The notes beneath the pieces were generated by a model. The model was not told the origin of the DNA, did not search any database, and worked only from the letters and a program-made list of their open reading frames with translations. Both the position numbers and the translations under genes were made by a program. DNA of 64,000 bases from Marinobacter subterrani. Its GTDB lineage: Bacteria > Pseudomonadota > Gammaproteobacteria > Pseudomonadales > Oleiphilaceae. The stretch is from the NCBI RefSeq assembly GCF_001045555.1, contig NZ_LFBU01000001.1, positions 3,162,001-3,226,000 on the forward strand, in the 5' to 3' direction. The first letter of the stretch is position 1; each line of letters begins with the position of its first letter. Positions 7,621 through 16,290 of the stretch are shown here, one piece after another.

Positions 7621-8766
7621 CTATTCGTCAAACAGTGCATCCACGAAGGTTTCAGCATCAAAACTGCGCAGGTCATCCACCTGCTCACCAACACCAATAA
7701 AACGGATGGGCAACTGCAACTGACGGGCAATGGCAAACACGATACCGCCTTTGGCGGTGCCGTCCAGTTTCGTCAGGGTAATGCCGCTGACACCCACGGC
7801 CTGCTGGAACACCTGGGCCTGGCTCAGGGCATTTTGGCCGGTACCGGCATCCAGAACCAGCATCACTTCATGGGGCGCAGTGTCATCCAGTTTTTTCATC
7901 ACCCGGACCACCTTCTCCAGCTCGCTCATCAGGTTGTCCTTGTTCTGCAGGCGACCGGCGGTATCGGCGATCACCACGTCCACGCCCCGGGACTTGGCGG
8001 ACTGAATGGCATCGAAGATCACCGAGGCGCTGTCAGCGCCGGTATGTTGCGCCACCACCGGTACGTTATTGCGCTCACCCCATACCTGAAGCTGCTCGAC
8101 GGCGGCCGCCCGGAAGGTGTCCCCTGCCGCCAGCATCACCGACTTGCCCTCACCCAGGAATTTTTTGGTGAGCTTGCCAATCGTTGTGGTTTTGCCCACA
8201 CCGTTCACACCGACCATCAGGATGACATAGGGGGCCTTGGCGGGGTCGATCTCAAGCGGCTTCGTGACATCCCGGAGCAGACCGTGCAGTTCATCCCTCA
8301 AAGCCTTGCGCAGCGCTTCACCGTCCTTGAGCTGATTGCGCTCAAGCTTGTCCGTCAGCGAGTCGATAATCTCGGACGTGGCGGTAACGCCAACGTCGGC
8401 CATCAGAAGCGTGGTTTCGATTTCCTCCAGCAGGTCCTCGTCAATTTTCTTGCTCAGCGAGAAGAGATCGGACAAGCCGCCGCTCAGGTTCGCCCGCGTT
8501 TTTCCCAGACCCTGCCGGATACGCTCAAACACGCTGACTTGCGGCTCAGGTTCCAGCGTTTTCTCCGGTTCGGGAGCCGGCGCGACGGCAGCCGGCGCCT
8601 CGTTCCCGGATGCCTCTGGCTCGGGGGCCGGTCCTTTCGCGACCTCCGGCTTGCGTTGCGGAACCGGCCGGGGCCGTGGTACGCGGCTTCGGTTACCGGC
8701 AATATCCAGAACAAATACGAGCACAAGAAGGGCCAGGAGGCCGATTGAAATCCACTCTGCCGTCAT
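7621..8766 (-). CDS. ftsY: Signal recognition particle receptor FtsY
   Basis: A 381-residue SRP GTPase. The NG domain occupies the C-terminal 300 residues, with P-loop GVNGVGKTTTIGKL, DTAGRLQNK and TKLDGTAKGG. It docks the SRP-ribosome complex at SecYEG. The N-terminus is unusual compared with E. coli: residues 6-22 (ISIGLLALLVLVFVLDI) form a clear membrane helix, followed by a Pro/Ala/Glu-rich linker that replaces the long acidic A domain. The start ATG 8766 has only a weak ribosome site; an ATG 9 bases further upstream is followed at once by a stop codon. Confidence 0.95.
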   Translation of the reverse strand: MTAEWISIGLLALLVLVFVLDIAGNRSRVPRPRPVPQRKPEVAKGPAPEPEASGNEAPAAVAPAPEPEKTLEPEPQVSVFERIRQGLGKTRANLSGGLSDLFSLSKKIDEDLLEEIETTLLMADVGVTATSEIIDSLTDKLERNQLKDGEALRKALRDELHGLLRDVTKPLEIDPAKAPYVILMVGVNGVGKTTTIGKLTKKFLGEGKSVMLAAGDTFRAAAVEQLQVWGERNNVPVVAQHTGADSASVIFDAIQSAKSRGVDVVIADTAGRLQNKDNLMSELEKVVRVMKKLDDTAPHEVMLVLDAGTGQNALSQAQVFQQAVGVSGITLTKLDGTAKGGIVFAIARQLQLPIRFIGVGEQVDDLRSFDAETFVDALFDE

Positions 8767-8926
8767 AAAGTCATACCATCAATCTGAATGGGCGGGACGA
8801 AGAAAGCCGACATTCTAGCAGACTGTCCCGGGGAAGTGAGGACTGGCCGGATTATCACGCCAGTGCCGGTTTCCGTTAAGATGCCGGCAGACATTCCGAA
8901 TCAGACCCGCCTCTGGAGCTGCAAAC

Positions 8927-9562
8927 ATGGCGCGCCGAAGACCCGCACGGAGCCCGTCACCAACTTCAAAACCACCAACGGGACGGATCGCAACAGGCAG
9001 TGTTGAGCTGCGCATTATCGGTGGCGACTGGCGCAGCCGGAAACTGCGTTTCCCGGATGCCGGCGGCGTTCGCCCGACACCGGCCCGCACCCGGGAAACC
9101 CTCTTCAACTGGCTCAGCTTCCATCTTGCCGGCAGCGACTGCCTGGATCTCTTCTCCGGCTCCGGAGCCCTGGGCCTGGAAGCTCTCTCCCGGGGCGCCG
9201 GTAAGGCAACCCTGGTGGACCACACACCGGCGCTGGCCAGCGCCCTTCGGGACAATCTCAGGCTGCTGAAATCCAACCGGGGCGAGGTTGTCTGCGCCGG
9301 TGTTGAACGCTACCTGGAACACCGGAACCGGCCACCGTTTGACATTGTGTTCATGGACCCACCCTTTCGCCAGGGCTGGCTGGAAAAGCTGTTTCCACTG
9401 CTGGAGAAGCAGGCCTGGATAAAACCCGGCGGTTGGGTCTACGTGGAACACGAAAGTGAGATACCGACCCCCGCGGTACCGCCCACCTGGCAACTGCATC
9501 GCCAGAAAACTGCCGGGCAGGTGACTTATTCACTGTTTCGGGTCATCAGTCGGGAGCAATGA
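8927..9562 (+). CDS. rsmD: 16S rRNA (guanine-966-N2)-methyltransferase RsmD
   Basis: A 211-residue SAM-dependent methyltransferase. LRIIGGDWRSRKLRFPD starts the conserved part at about residue 28, followed by RPTPARTRETLFNWL, SAM loop DLFSGSGALGLEALSRGA and catalytic DPPF. The length is slightly above E. coli RsmD because of a basic 25-residue leader, so translation could start later. It methylates G966 of 16S rRNA. It is divergent from ftsY, a conserved neighbour pair, and converges on the desaturase gene. Confidence 0.92.
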   Translation: MARRRPARSPSPTSKPPTGRIATGSVELRIIGGDWRSRKLRFPDAGGVRPTPARTRETLFNWLSFHLAGSDCLDLFSGSGALGLEALSRGAGKATLVDHTPALASALRDNLRLLKSNRGEVVCAGVERYLEHRNRPPFDIVFMDPPFRQGWLEKLFPLLEKQAWIKPGGWVYVEHESEIPTPAVPPTWQLHRQKTAGQVTYSLFRVISREQ

Positions 9563-9572
9563 CCCATAAAAA

Positions 9573-9604
9573 AGGGGTCAGATGAAAGCGTTCATCTGAC
9601 CCCT
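9573..9604 (-). terminator. Terminator hairpin with GGGGTCAGATGAA arms (copy 1)
   Basis: AGGGGTCAGATGAA (9573-9586) pairs perfectly with TTCATCTGACCCCT (9591-9604) over a 4-base loop. On the minus strand the stem is followed by TTTTTT, so it terminates the desaturase transcript from the right. The same arm sequence recurs at 16171 and 16251. Confidence 0.85.
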
Positions 9605-9624
9605 CCTTCAGCTTCACCGGAGGC

Positions 9625-10803
9625 TCAGGCCGAGGGCCGCAACGAATACGCCCGCAGATGCTCGGCGAACTCCTCAAGATACCGGATACCACTGGCTTCT
9701 GCTTCCCGGCACCAGTCCATCAAGGCATTGAGTTTGTCCTGGGGCTTGAGCCCGCGCTGACGCCAGAGCGCCTGCAGCTCATGACTCTTCTCGTAGATCT
9801 GGCGCAGCACCGGATTGCGCTCAAGCACGGATTCCAGGGTTTCCTTTTCCTTTGGCTGAATCAGAGTAATTTCACGGGACAACAATTGCCTGAGCTTGCG
9901 GTAACGGGGACGGATCTCGTCGTCCATCAGCGCCTTCTGCTGGCGCAACACCGGCTCCATCACCCGCTTGCGGTATTGGCGCATGATATCGAACCGGTTA
10001 TTGGCGATGGCCTGCACGGTCTCCACATCCACATCGAGCTTGCCGGGCACATGGTGGGCAATCGGCCGGTAGCCCTTCGGCTTCGCCAACCCGAACAACT
10101 GGAACAGGCGGATATAACCCCAGCCAACATCCACCTCAAACCAGCGCCGTGACAGCTTGGAGGAATTCGGGTAGGTGTGATGGTTGTTGTGCAGCTCCTC
10201 GCCACCGATCAGCAGACCAAGGGGCGAGATGTTGCGTGCGTTATCGGCACACTCGTAATTGCGATACCCCATCCAGTGGCCAATACCGTTCACCACACCA
10301 GCAGCCCATACCGGGATCCACATCATCTGAACCGCCCAGATCCAGATACCGTGAACGCCAAACAGCGCCAGGTTGATCACCGCCAACAAGCTGATGCCCA
10401 GCATCTTGTAACGGCTGTAGAGATGACGTTCGACCCAGTCTTCCGGAGTACGCTGGCCGTAGCGTTCAAGGGTCTCCGGCGTTGCCGACTCGGCGTAGAG
10501 TTCGGCCCCCTGGAACAGCACCTTGCGAATCCCCAATACCACGGGGCTGTGAGGATCCTCCTCGGTTTCACATTTGGCGTGGTGCTTCCGGTGGATAGCG
10601 GTCCACTCCTTGGTATTCTGGGCCGTTGTCAGCCACAGCCAAAAGCGGAAAAAGTGTTTCAGAACCGGATGCAGATCCAGCGAGTTGTGCGCCGAATGGC
10701 GATGCAGGTAGAGCGTTACACTGACGATCGTGACATGAGTCATCCCAAGTGTAACCAGAATGAGCTGCATCACAGACAGGTCAAGAAGACCATTAAACCA
10801 CAT
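9625..10803 (-). CDS. Membrane delta-9 fatty-acid desaturase
   Basis: A 392-residue integral-membrane di-iron desaturase. The three histidine clusters HRHSAH, HRKHH and HNNHH are spaced as in the acyl-CoA/stearoyl delta-9 family. Membrane helices lie near the N-terminus ([19 protein letters not shown]) and in the middle ([19 protein letters not shown]). It introduces a cis double bond into saturated acyl chains for membrane fluidity. The C-terminal 120 residues form a charged helical cytoplasmic tail longer than in many bacterial homologues. The gene is divergent from mutM, and its transcript ends in the hairpin at 9573. Whether the substrate is acyl-CoA or a phospholipid-bound acyl chain cannot be told from sequence. 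Confidence 0.85.
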   Translation of the reverse strand: MWFNGLLDLSVMQLILVTLGMTHVTIVSVTLYLHRHSAHNSLDLHPVLKHFFRFWLWLTTAQNTKEWTAIHRKHHAKCETEEDPHSPVVLGIRKVLFQGAELYAESATPETLERYGQRTPEDWVERHLYSRYKMLGISLLAVINLALFGVHGIWIWAVQMMWIPVWAAGVVNGIGHWMGYRNYECADNARNISPLGLLIGGEELHNNHHTYPNSSKLSRRWFEVDVGWGYIRLFQLFGLAKPKGYRPIAHHVPGKLDVDVETVQAIANNRFDIMRQYRKRVMEPVLRQQKALMDDEIRPRYRKLRQLLSREITLIQPKEKETLESVLERNPVLRQIYEKSHELQALWRQRGLKPQDKLNALMDWCREAEASGIRYLEEFAEHLRAYSLRPSA

Positions 10804-10942
10804 AGTAAATCCTCAAAATCATTATCTTTGGCGCGAGGCCAACGTGTTCACTTTAGCGTACAGCTGTAAGCCACAACAACCGTATTTGGATGCAGAATTG
10901 TTACTGATTACACTTGTTCCTTTTCCATCGGAGATACCGCCT

Positions 10943-11755
10943 GTGCCCGAACTTCCTGAAGTGGAAACCACCCGCCGCGGTATAGCGCCTCACTGTGAAG
11001 GCCAGACCATTACTGGCGTCACTGTCCGCAATGGCAGCCTGCGCTGGCCCGTTCCGGCTGATCTGGGCGACAGGCTAAGGGGGCAGATTATAAGAAGTAT
11101 AGACCGGCGCGCGAAATACCTGTTCCTGAATGTAGAGCACGGCACCGTGATTGTTCACCTGGGTATGTCCGGCAGCCTCCGGATCATTGCCGACGAAACT
11201 CCACCCATGCCCCATGATCATATTGACCTGACCCTGGGTTCCGGAACCATCCTGCGCTTTAACGATCCCAGGCGCTTCGGTTGCTGGCTCTGGGCCGACT
11301 CCGTCGACGACCATCCACTTATCCGCCAACTTGGCCCGGAACCCCTGATGCCGGAATTCAATGGCGCACTGCTGTTCCAGCTGTCACGGGGCAAAAACAC
11401 CCCGGTAAAGTCCTTCATCATGGACAATCACGTGGTGGTGGGGGTTGGCAACATCTACGCCAATGAAGCCCTGTTCAAGGCTGGCATCCACCCCCGGCGC
11501 AAGGCAGCCCGCATCAGTCGAGACCGATATCACCGACTGGCCGGGGCCATTCGGGAAACCCTCAGCGCCGCCATTCTGATGGGAGGCACCACTCTGAGGG
11601 ATTTCGTCAACAGCGACGGCAAGCCCGGCTACTTCGCCCAGTCCCTGCTGGTCTATGGCCGCGGCGGAGCCCCCTGCAAGGAATGCGGAACGCCGCTGAA
11701 GGAAATCCGCATGAACAACCGCGCCACGGTTTACTGCCCCCGCTGCCAGCGGTAA
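10943..11755 (+). CDS. mutM: Formamidopyrimidine-DNA glycosylase (Fpg/MutM)
   Basis: A 270-residue DNA repair glycosylase/AP lyase that removes 8-oxoguanine and formamidopyrimidines. The mature N-terminus is [13 protein letters not shown], whose proline is the catalytic nucleophile. The start is GTG 10943 with CGGAG upstream; the upstream in-frame extension has no family likeness. Internal motifs [13 protein letters not shown] and RRFG are present. The C-terminal zinc finger [11 protein letters not shown] ending CPRCQR is intact. Gene order next to a divergent desaturase gives no functional link. Confidence 0.95.
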   Translation: MPELPEVETTRRGIAPHCEGQTITGVTVRNGSLRWPVPADLGDRLRGQIIRSIDRRAKYLFLNVEHGTVIVHLGMSGSLRIIADETPPMPHDHIDLTLGSGTILRFNDPRRFGCWLWADSVDDHPLIRQLGPEPLMPEFNGALLFQLSRGKNTPVKSFIMDNHVVVGVGNIYANEALFKAGIHPRRKAARISRDRYHRLAGAIRETLSAAILMGGTTLRDFVNSDGKPGYFAQSLLVYGRGGAPCKECGTPLKEIRMNNRATVYCPRCQR

Positions 11756-11939
11756 ATACGCACGGAAATGCACATTCTGCAACGAAAAATCGTTTGAAAA
11801 TGCGCAAATATGATTCATAGTTAACAGAGGATTAATGCCCACTGTTTACAATAGGTTCGTATCAAGGTGATGCGACCCGGATGCTGGCTTCCCCTGAAAA
11901 CAGCATCGACAAGGGCCAAAAAGCTCAGGAGACAGTACG

Positions 11940-12272
11940 ATGACCCGCAAGATTTCCCGCACCCTGGTGGCCACAGTGGCCGCCTGCCTGCTGGCCTTTT
12001 CGTCCATTGGCCACGCCCGTGCCGTTGATGAAAAGCCGTCGGCACTGGCGATGACCGGCGACGCCCTCTTTGTACGCCCGGCCCTGCTGGCAACTACCAT
12101 CGTGGGCAGTGCCGTTTATCTGGTGTCACTGCCCTTTTCACTGCTCGGTGGCAACGCCGATGAAGCCGGTGAAGTGCTGGTGATGGGTCCGGCCAGAGCC
12201 ACGTTTGTACGCTGCCTTGGCTGCACCCGCACCGGCCGGAAAACCGAGACGGTTGAACAGACCGGCAACTGA
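11940..12272 (+). CDS. Small exported protein of unknown function
   Basis: A 110-residue protein with a signal peptide (basic MTRKISRT, hydrophobic core to about residue 26, cleavage near GHARA). A second hydrophobic segment PALLATTIVGSAVYLVSLPF (48-67) probably anchors it in the membrane. The C-terminus has a CLGCTR Cys pair that could bind a metal or form a disulfide. The gene stands alone between mutM and a terminator at 12347. Similar short proteins occur in pseudomonads, but I know of no assigned role. An AGGAGA ribosome site sits a few bases ahead of the ATG. Confidence 0.7.
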   Translation: MTRKISRTLVATVAACLLAFSSIGHARAVDEKPSALAMTGDALFVRPALLATTIVGSAVYLVSLPFSLLGGNADEAGEVLVMGPARATFVRCLGCTRTGRKTETVEQTGN

Positions 12273-12346
12273 TCGGCCTGCATCCGGACAGTTTCCCTGC
12301 TCTCGCCTCCGTACTATCACGGCTTGCCCTGGCAAACGATCTCCGG

Positions 12347-12377
12347 CAGCCTGAAGAAAATTCTTCAGGCTGTTTTT
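12347..12377 (+). terminator. Intrinsic terminator
   Basis: CAGCCTGAAGAA (12347-12358) pairs with TTCTTCAGGCTG (12361-12372), followed by TTTTT. It ends the transcript of the small exported protein. The next gene starts only 4 bases past the T run. Confidence 0.9.
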
Positions 12378-12381
12378 GTAT

Positions 12382-13071
12382 ATGGTTGACTGGTCATCCC
12401 TGGACACGGTGTTCCTCGATATGGACGGAACACTGCTGGATTTGCATTTCGACAATCACTTCTGGCTGGAACACCTGCCGGTACGCTATGCCGAGCATCA
12501 CAATCTCCGACCACAGGACGCCAGGGACCGGCTGATCCCGATGATCATGGCCGAACGCGGCTCCCTGAAATGGTACTGCACCGACTACTGGAGTGAACGT
12601 CTCGCCCTGGATATCACCGCCCTGAAAGCGGAAGTCGGCGACCGGATTGGCTATCGGCCCCACGTCACTGAATTTCTCGACGCCCTGCGCGCTTCCGGCC
12701 TTCGGTCGGTGATCGTCACCAACTGCCACCCGGATCCTCTGGCCCTGAAACTCCGACATACCGGCCTTGAGGCCCGCGTCGACGCCATCGTCTCCAGTCA
12801 CCAGCTGGGCAAGCCCAAGGAAGACCCGGCATTCTGGCGGGACCTGCAGCGCCTGGCGCCCTATCAGGCCGGATCCACCCTGATGGTGGACGACAGCTTC
12901 CCGGTGCTGGAGAGTGCCCGGAGTGCCGGCATCGCCCAGTGTCTTGCGGTACTGGCGCCGGACAGCCAACAGCAGGCCCGCGCCCGGCACCCGGAAATAC
13001 CCGGTATCCACCACTTTGACGAGATCCTCCCGGCCCTCCGCCAGCGGTCGCCCCTGCCATCCAGCCGATGA
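12382..13071 (+). CDS. yrfG: HAD-family GMP/IMP nucleotidase (YrfG-like)
   Basis: A 229-residue haloacid-dehalogenase phosphatase. Motif I VFLDMDGTLLDL supplies the nucleophile Asp, motif II is VTNCH, the Lys motif is GKPKEDP and motif IV is VDDSFPVL. Segments WYCTDYWSERL and DNHFWLEHLP match the E. coli YrfG subgroup, which hydrolyses purine nucleoside 5'-monophosphates. The start is taken at ATG 12382; a TTG at 12376 is the only other choice. Either lies directly against the terminator T run, with no clear ribosome site. The hslR-hslO genes follow, as in enterobacteria. Confidence 0.85.
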   Translation: MVDWSSLDTVFLDMDGTLLDLHFDNHFWLEHLPVRYAEHHNLRPQDARDRLIPMIMAERGSLKWYCTDYWSERLALDITALKAEVGDRIGYRPHVTEFLDALRASGLRSVIVTNCHPDPLALKLRHTGLEARVDAIVSSHQLGKPKEDPAFWRDLQRLAPYQAGSTLMVDDSFPVLESARSAGIAQCLAVLAPDSQQQARARHPEIPGIHHFDEILPALRQRSPLPSSR

Positions 13072-13083
13072 CAGGGTTATAAT
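13054..13083 (+). promoter_or_regulatory. Candidate promoter for hslR
   Basis: A perfect TATAAT at 13078-13083 is preceded at an 18-base spacing by CTGCCA (13054-13059, 4 of 6 to the sigma-70 -35 box). It lies about 30 bases upstream of the hslR ATG and partly inside the yrfG 3' end. Confidence 0.45.
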
Positions 13084-13112
13084 AAGCCGATAAGCCCATC
13101 AGGTGAGGAGAT

Positions 13113-13520
13113 ATGACGGCATCAGCCCCTGACGACCAACGTATAAGGCTCGACAAATGGCTCTGGGCCGCACGCTTCTATAAAACCCGTTCGCTGGCCA
13201 AGGAGGCCATTGAAGGCGGCAAGGTTCACTACAATGGCCAGCGCTGCAAACCCGGAAGGCTGGTGGAGACCGGCGCCAGATTGACCCTGCGCCTGGGCTG
13301 GCAGGAAAAAATCATCATTGTTGATGAGCTCAGTGACCGGCGCCGGGGCGCGCCGGAGGCCCAGACGCTTTACCACGAAACCGAAGACAGCGTTAAGAAA
13401 CGCGAGGAAATGGCCTGGCAACGAAAAACCATGCAGGCCGCGCAACTTCCTCCCGCGAGGCGGCCCTCCAAGAAGGATCGTCGCGATATCCAGCGCTTCC
13501 GCGAGCAAAACGGCATCTGA
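13113..13520 (+). CDS. hslR: Heat-shock protein 15, ribosome rescue factor
   Basis: A 135-residue RNA-binding protein. The S4 domain begins RIRLDKWLWAARFYKTRSLA and includes GGKVHYNGQRCKPGR; a basic C-terminal tail follows, rich in Lys and Arg. Hsp15 binds 50S subunits carrying stalled nascent chains in E. coli. GTGAGGAG lies just upstream of the start. It is immediately followed by hslO (76-base gap), the conserved heat-shock pair, so control by the RpoH made from 4853-5713 is plausible. No confident sigma-32 box was seen. Confidence 0.93.
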   Translation: MTASAPDDQRIRLDKWLWAARFYKTRSLAKEAIEGGKVHYNGQRCKPGRLVETGARLTLRLGWQEKIIIVDELSDRRRGAPEAQTLYHETEDSVKKREEMAWQRKTMQAAQLPPARRPSKKDRRDIQRFREQNGI

Positions 13521-13596
13521 ACCCTTTCATGCATTCCCGCATCGGTTGCGGAATCATCACTGCCAAGACCGGCATTCAGTTTTCAGGAGACACAAA

Positions 13597-14451
13597 ATGG
13601 CATCCCGCGACCAGTTCCAGCGTTTTATCTTCGAGCACAGCCAGGTGCGGGGAGTGTGGGTTCAATTGGGCGAAAGTTTTCGCGAAATCGGCAGCCAGGC
13701 GCCCTACCCGGACAGCGTCCGAAGTTTGCTGGGCGAAGCCCTGGTGGCCAGCATTCTGATGAGCAGCACCCTGAAATTCGAGGGCACCCTGTCGATTCAG
13801 GCCCAGGGCGAAGGGCCACTGCGTACACTGATGGCCGAATGCAGCCACGACCGTTACATCCGTGGGCTTGCGCGTTTTGATGAACACGCCGTCAGCGAAG
13901 ACAGCTTCCACGACCTGCTGGGCGAGGGCCGCATGGCCATCACGATCACACCGAACAAGGGCACGCGGTATCAAGGGGTGGTACCACGAGAGCAGGACAC
14001 CCTGGGTGGCTGCCTGGAAGAGTATTTCGACCGCTCGGAACAGATCCCCACCAGCCTGCTCCTGTTTGCCAATGAAGAGACCGCCGCCGGCCTGATGCTC
14101 CAGCGCCTGCCCGGCGCCACCGAAGAGGATGACGACCTGTGGAACCGGGTCAACCATCTCGCCCGGACGGTCGAAGCCTCCGAGCTGCTGGAACTGGACA
14201 GCGAAGCGCTCCTGCACCGCCTGTTCCACGAGGAAACCGTGCGCCTGTTCGATGCCGAACCGGTCGCCTTCCGTTGCAGTTGCTCCAGGGAGCGCACCCT
14301 CGGCGCGCTGGAAGCCATCGGCAGTGATGAGTGCTACAGCATTCTGGACGAGCAGGGCTCCATTGAGATGGACTGCCAGTTCTGCCATGCGCACTATCGC
14401 TTCGATAGAAATGATATTGATCATCTTTTCACCGGTCATACGTTACACTAG
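13597..14451 (+). CDS. hslO: Redox-activated chaperone Hsp33
   Basis: A 284-residue cytoplasmic holdase. The start is ATG 13597 with CAGGAGA 7 bases upstream; the longer in-frame reading overlaps hslR and is not Hsp33-like. The C-terminal zinc/redox switch has the family CxC...CxxC spacing, seen as CSCSRERTL and later CQFCHAHY. In oxidising stress the four Cys form disulfides and expose the substrate-binding face. An additional Cys (in GSDECYS) lies between the two pairs. Confidence 0.95.
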   Translation: MASRDQFQRFIFEHSQVRGVWVQLGESFREIGSQAPYPDSVRSLLGEALVASILMSSTLKFEGTLSIQAQGEGPLRTLMAECSHDRYIRGLARFDEHAVSEDSFHDLLGEGRMAITITPNKGTRYQGVVPREQDTLGGCLEEYFDRSEQIPTSLLLFANEETAAGLMLQRLPGATEEDDDLWNRVNHLARTVEASELLELDSEALLHRLFHEETVRLFDAEPVAFRCSCSRERTLGALEAIGSDECYSILDEQGSIEMDCQFCHAHYRFDRNDIDHLFTGHTLH

Positions 14452-14467
14452 AACCGCTTCTGAATCG

Positions 14468-14511
14468 CCGGGAAGCCACTGATGGCATGGCTTCCCGGGC
14501 AGTCGTTTTTT
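14468..14511 (+). terminator. Terminator after hslO
   Basis: CCGGGAAGCCA (14468-14478) pairs with TGGCTTCCCGG (14488-14498) over a 9-base loop. A run of six T starts 8 bases past the stem (14506-14511), so termination may be imperfect. Confidence 0.6.
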
Positions 14512-14623
14512 CCCGGCGCGTCTGGCATAATAGCGCGCCTGAATTGACCCGATTGTTCAGATTTCCGTCAATTTTGGGGGGCGGCCTGGACAATCACTAA
14601 GACATCCCGAGGGCGAGGTCGAA

Positions 14624-16159
14624 GTGAGCAACACTTATAATGATCTGAGTACAGCACGGCTGGTTGAAGTAGCACTGGCGCGTGGCGAGGGCCAACTGGC
14701 CTCCAATGGTTCACTGGTGGTAAGAACCGGTGATCGAACAGGCCGATCGCCCATGGACCGCTACATTGTCGAGGAACCAGGCACCTCTGGCGACATCCAC
14801 TGGGGTCCGATCAACCGCCCTTTTGACGCCGATAAATTCGATGCGCTCTGGGACCGGGTTGAAGCCTACATTGCCGAAAAAGACCGTTTCGTGTCTCACG
14901 TTCACGTCGGCTCCGACCCCGAGCATTACCTGCCGGTGAAAATGACCACCGAAACCGCCTGGCAGAACCTGTTCGGCCGTAACCTGTTTATCTGCCCGGA
15001 CAGCTACAACACCGCCGACAAGCCGGAATGGCAGATTCTGAACGCCGCCAACTTCGAATGTGTGCCCGAGCGTGATGGCACCAACAGCGACGGCTGCGTC
15101 ATGATCAACTTTGCCAAGCGCAAGGTTCTGCTGGCCGGCATGCACTACGCCGGTGAGATGAAGAAAGCCATGTTCTCCGTGCAGAACTTCCTGCTGCCGG
15201 CAAAAGACGTGCTGCCGATGCACTGCTCCGCCAACGTTGGCGAAGATGGCGAAACCTGCCTGTTCTTCGGCCTGTCAGGTACCGGTAAGACCACGCTCTC
15301 CGCAGATCCGCATCGCTTCCTGATCGGTGACGACGAACATGGCTGGGGCCCGGGCACCGTATTCAATATTGAAGGCGGCTGCTACGCCAAGTGCATCGAC
15401 CTGTCCCGGAAGAACGAGCCAATCATCTGGGATGCCATCCGTTTCGGCGCCATAGTCGAGAACGTGATGATTGATCCGCAGACCCGTGAGCCCGACTACA
15501 CCGACGTTTCCCTCACCGAAAACTCCCGCTGCGCCTACCCGCTGGAGCATGTCGAGAAACGGGTGATCGAGAACCGTGCGGGTGAGCCCTCGCACATCGT
15601 GTTCCTGACCTGTGACATGACTGGCGTACTGCCGCCCGTGTCCATCCTGAGCCGCGAAGGCGCCGCCTATCACTTCCTGAGTGGCTACACCGCGCTGGTC
15701 GGTTCCACCGAGATGGGCTCTTCCTCCAAGCTGAAGTCCACCTTCTCTACCTGCTTTGGCGCACCCTTCTTCCCGCGCCCGGCCGGCGTCTACGCCGAGC
15801 TGCTGATGAAGCGCATGGACGAGTTCGGCAGCAAAGTGTTCCTGGTCAATACCGGCTGGACCGGCGGTCCTTACGGCGAAGGCAAGCGCTTCAGCATACC
15901 GACGACCCGCGCCATCATCGCCGCAATCCAGAACGGTGATCTGGACGACGTCGAAACCGAGCACCTGCCGACCCTGAACCTGGACGTTCCAAAGCACGTC
16001 CCGGGCGTAGACACCGAGCTGCTGAACCCGCGCAATACCTGGGTGAGCCCGGACTACTATGATGGCAAGGCCCAGGAGCTGATTACCCAGTTCGTGGAGA
16101 ACTTCAATAAGTTCGATGTCGCCGACGCGATTGTCGAGGCTGGCCCGAAGCTGGACTGA
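14624..16159 (+). CDS. pckA: Phosphoenolpyruvate carboxykinase (ATP)
   Basis: A 511-residue gluconeogenic enzyme: oxaloacetate + ATP to PEP + CO2 + [21 protein letters not shown] carries the substrate-binding arginine region. The kinase P-loop [12 protein letters not shown] and metal-binding LIGDDEHGW are intact. The start GTG 14624 has GAGG 8 bases upstream. The presence of pckA and of a glyoxylate branch at 2924-4622 fits growth on acetate, fatty acids or alkanes. It is transcribed alone; a TGGCATAAT -10-like element lies near 14525, without a good -35 box. Confidence 0.95.
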   Translation: MSNTYNDLSTARLVEVALARGEGQLASNGSLVVRTGDRTGRSPMDRYIVEEPGTSGDIHWGPINRPFDADKFDALWDRVEAYIAEKDRFVSHVHVGSDPEHYLPVKMTTETAWQNLFGRNLFICPDSYNTADKPEWQILNAANFECVPERDGTNSDGCVMINFAKRKVLLAGMHYAGEMKKAMFSVQNFLLPAKDVLPMHCSANVGEDGETCLFFGLSGTGKTTLSADPHRFLIGDDEHGWGPGTVFNIEGGCYAKCIDLSRKNEPIIWDAIRFGAIVENVMIDPQTREPDYTDVSLTENSRCAYPLEHVEKRVIENRAGEPSHIVFLTCDMTGVLPPVSILSREGAAYHFLSGYTALVGSTEMGSSSKLKSTFSTCFGAPFFPRPAGVYAELLMKRMDEFGSKVFLVNTGWTGGPYGEGKRFSIPTTRAIIAAIQNGDLDDVETEHLPTLNLDVPKHVPGVDTELLNPRNTWVSPDYYDGKAQELITQFVENFNKFDVADAIVEAGPKLD

Positions 16160-16165
16160 AGACTG

Positions 16166-16200
16166 AAAAAGGGGTCAGATGAAGGCGTTCATCTGACCCC
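16166..16200 (-). repeat. GGGGTCAGATGAA hairpin (copy 2)
   Basis: GGGGTCAGATGAA (16171-16183) pairs with TTCATCTGACCCC (16188-16200). On the minus strand it is followed by TTTTT. It lies 46 bases from the third copy, which is itself a two-way terminator, so this copy may be redundant. Confidence 0.8.
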
Positions 16201-16245
16201 GGGTTCACAGGCCGGCCCGGAGCTGAGCTGAAAACCAGAAAAGGC

Positions 16246-16285
16246 AGAAAAGGGGTCAGATGAAGTTCTCATCTGACCCCTTTTT
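16246..16285. terminator. Bidirectional terminator, GGGGTCAGATGA hairpin (copy 3)
   Basis: AAAAGGGGTCAGATGA (16248-16263) pairs perfectly with TCATCTGACCCCTTTT (16269-16284) over a 5-base loop. A/T runs flank it on both sides, so it can end both pckA (plus) and the TRAP permease (minus) transcripts. Confidence 0.9.
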
Positions 16286-16290
16286 CATGT

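Noticed and set aside
7594..8748. A 384-codon plus-strand frame opposite ftsY
   Set aside because: FtsY GTPase motifs are complete on the minus strand. The plus frame has no recognisable domain.
14520..14560. Strong promoter for pckA
   Set aside because: TGGCATAAT looks like an extended -10 box, but no -35 box of acceptable match was found at 16-18 bases, so it is only mentioned in the gene entry.
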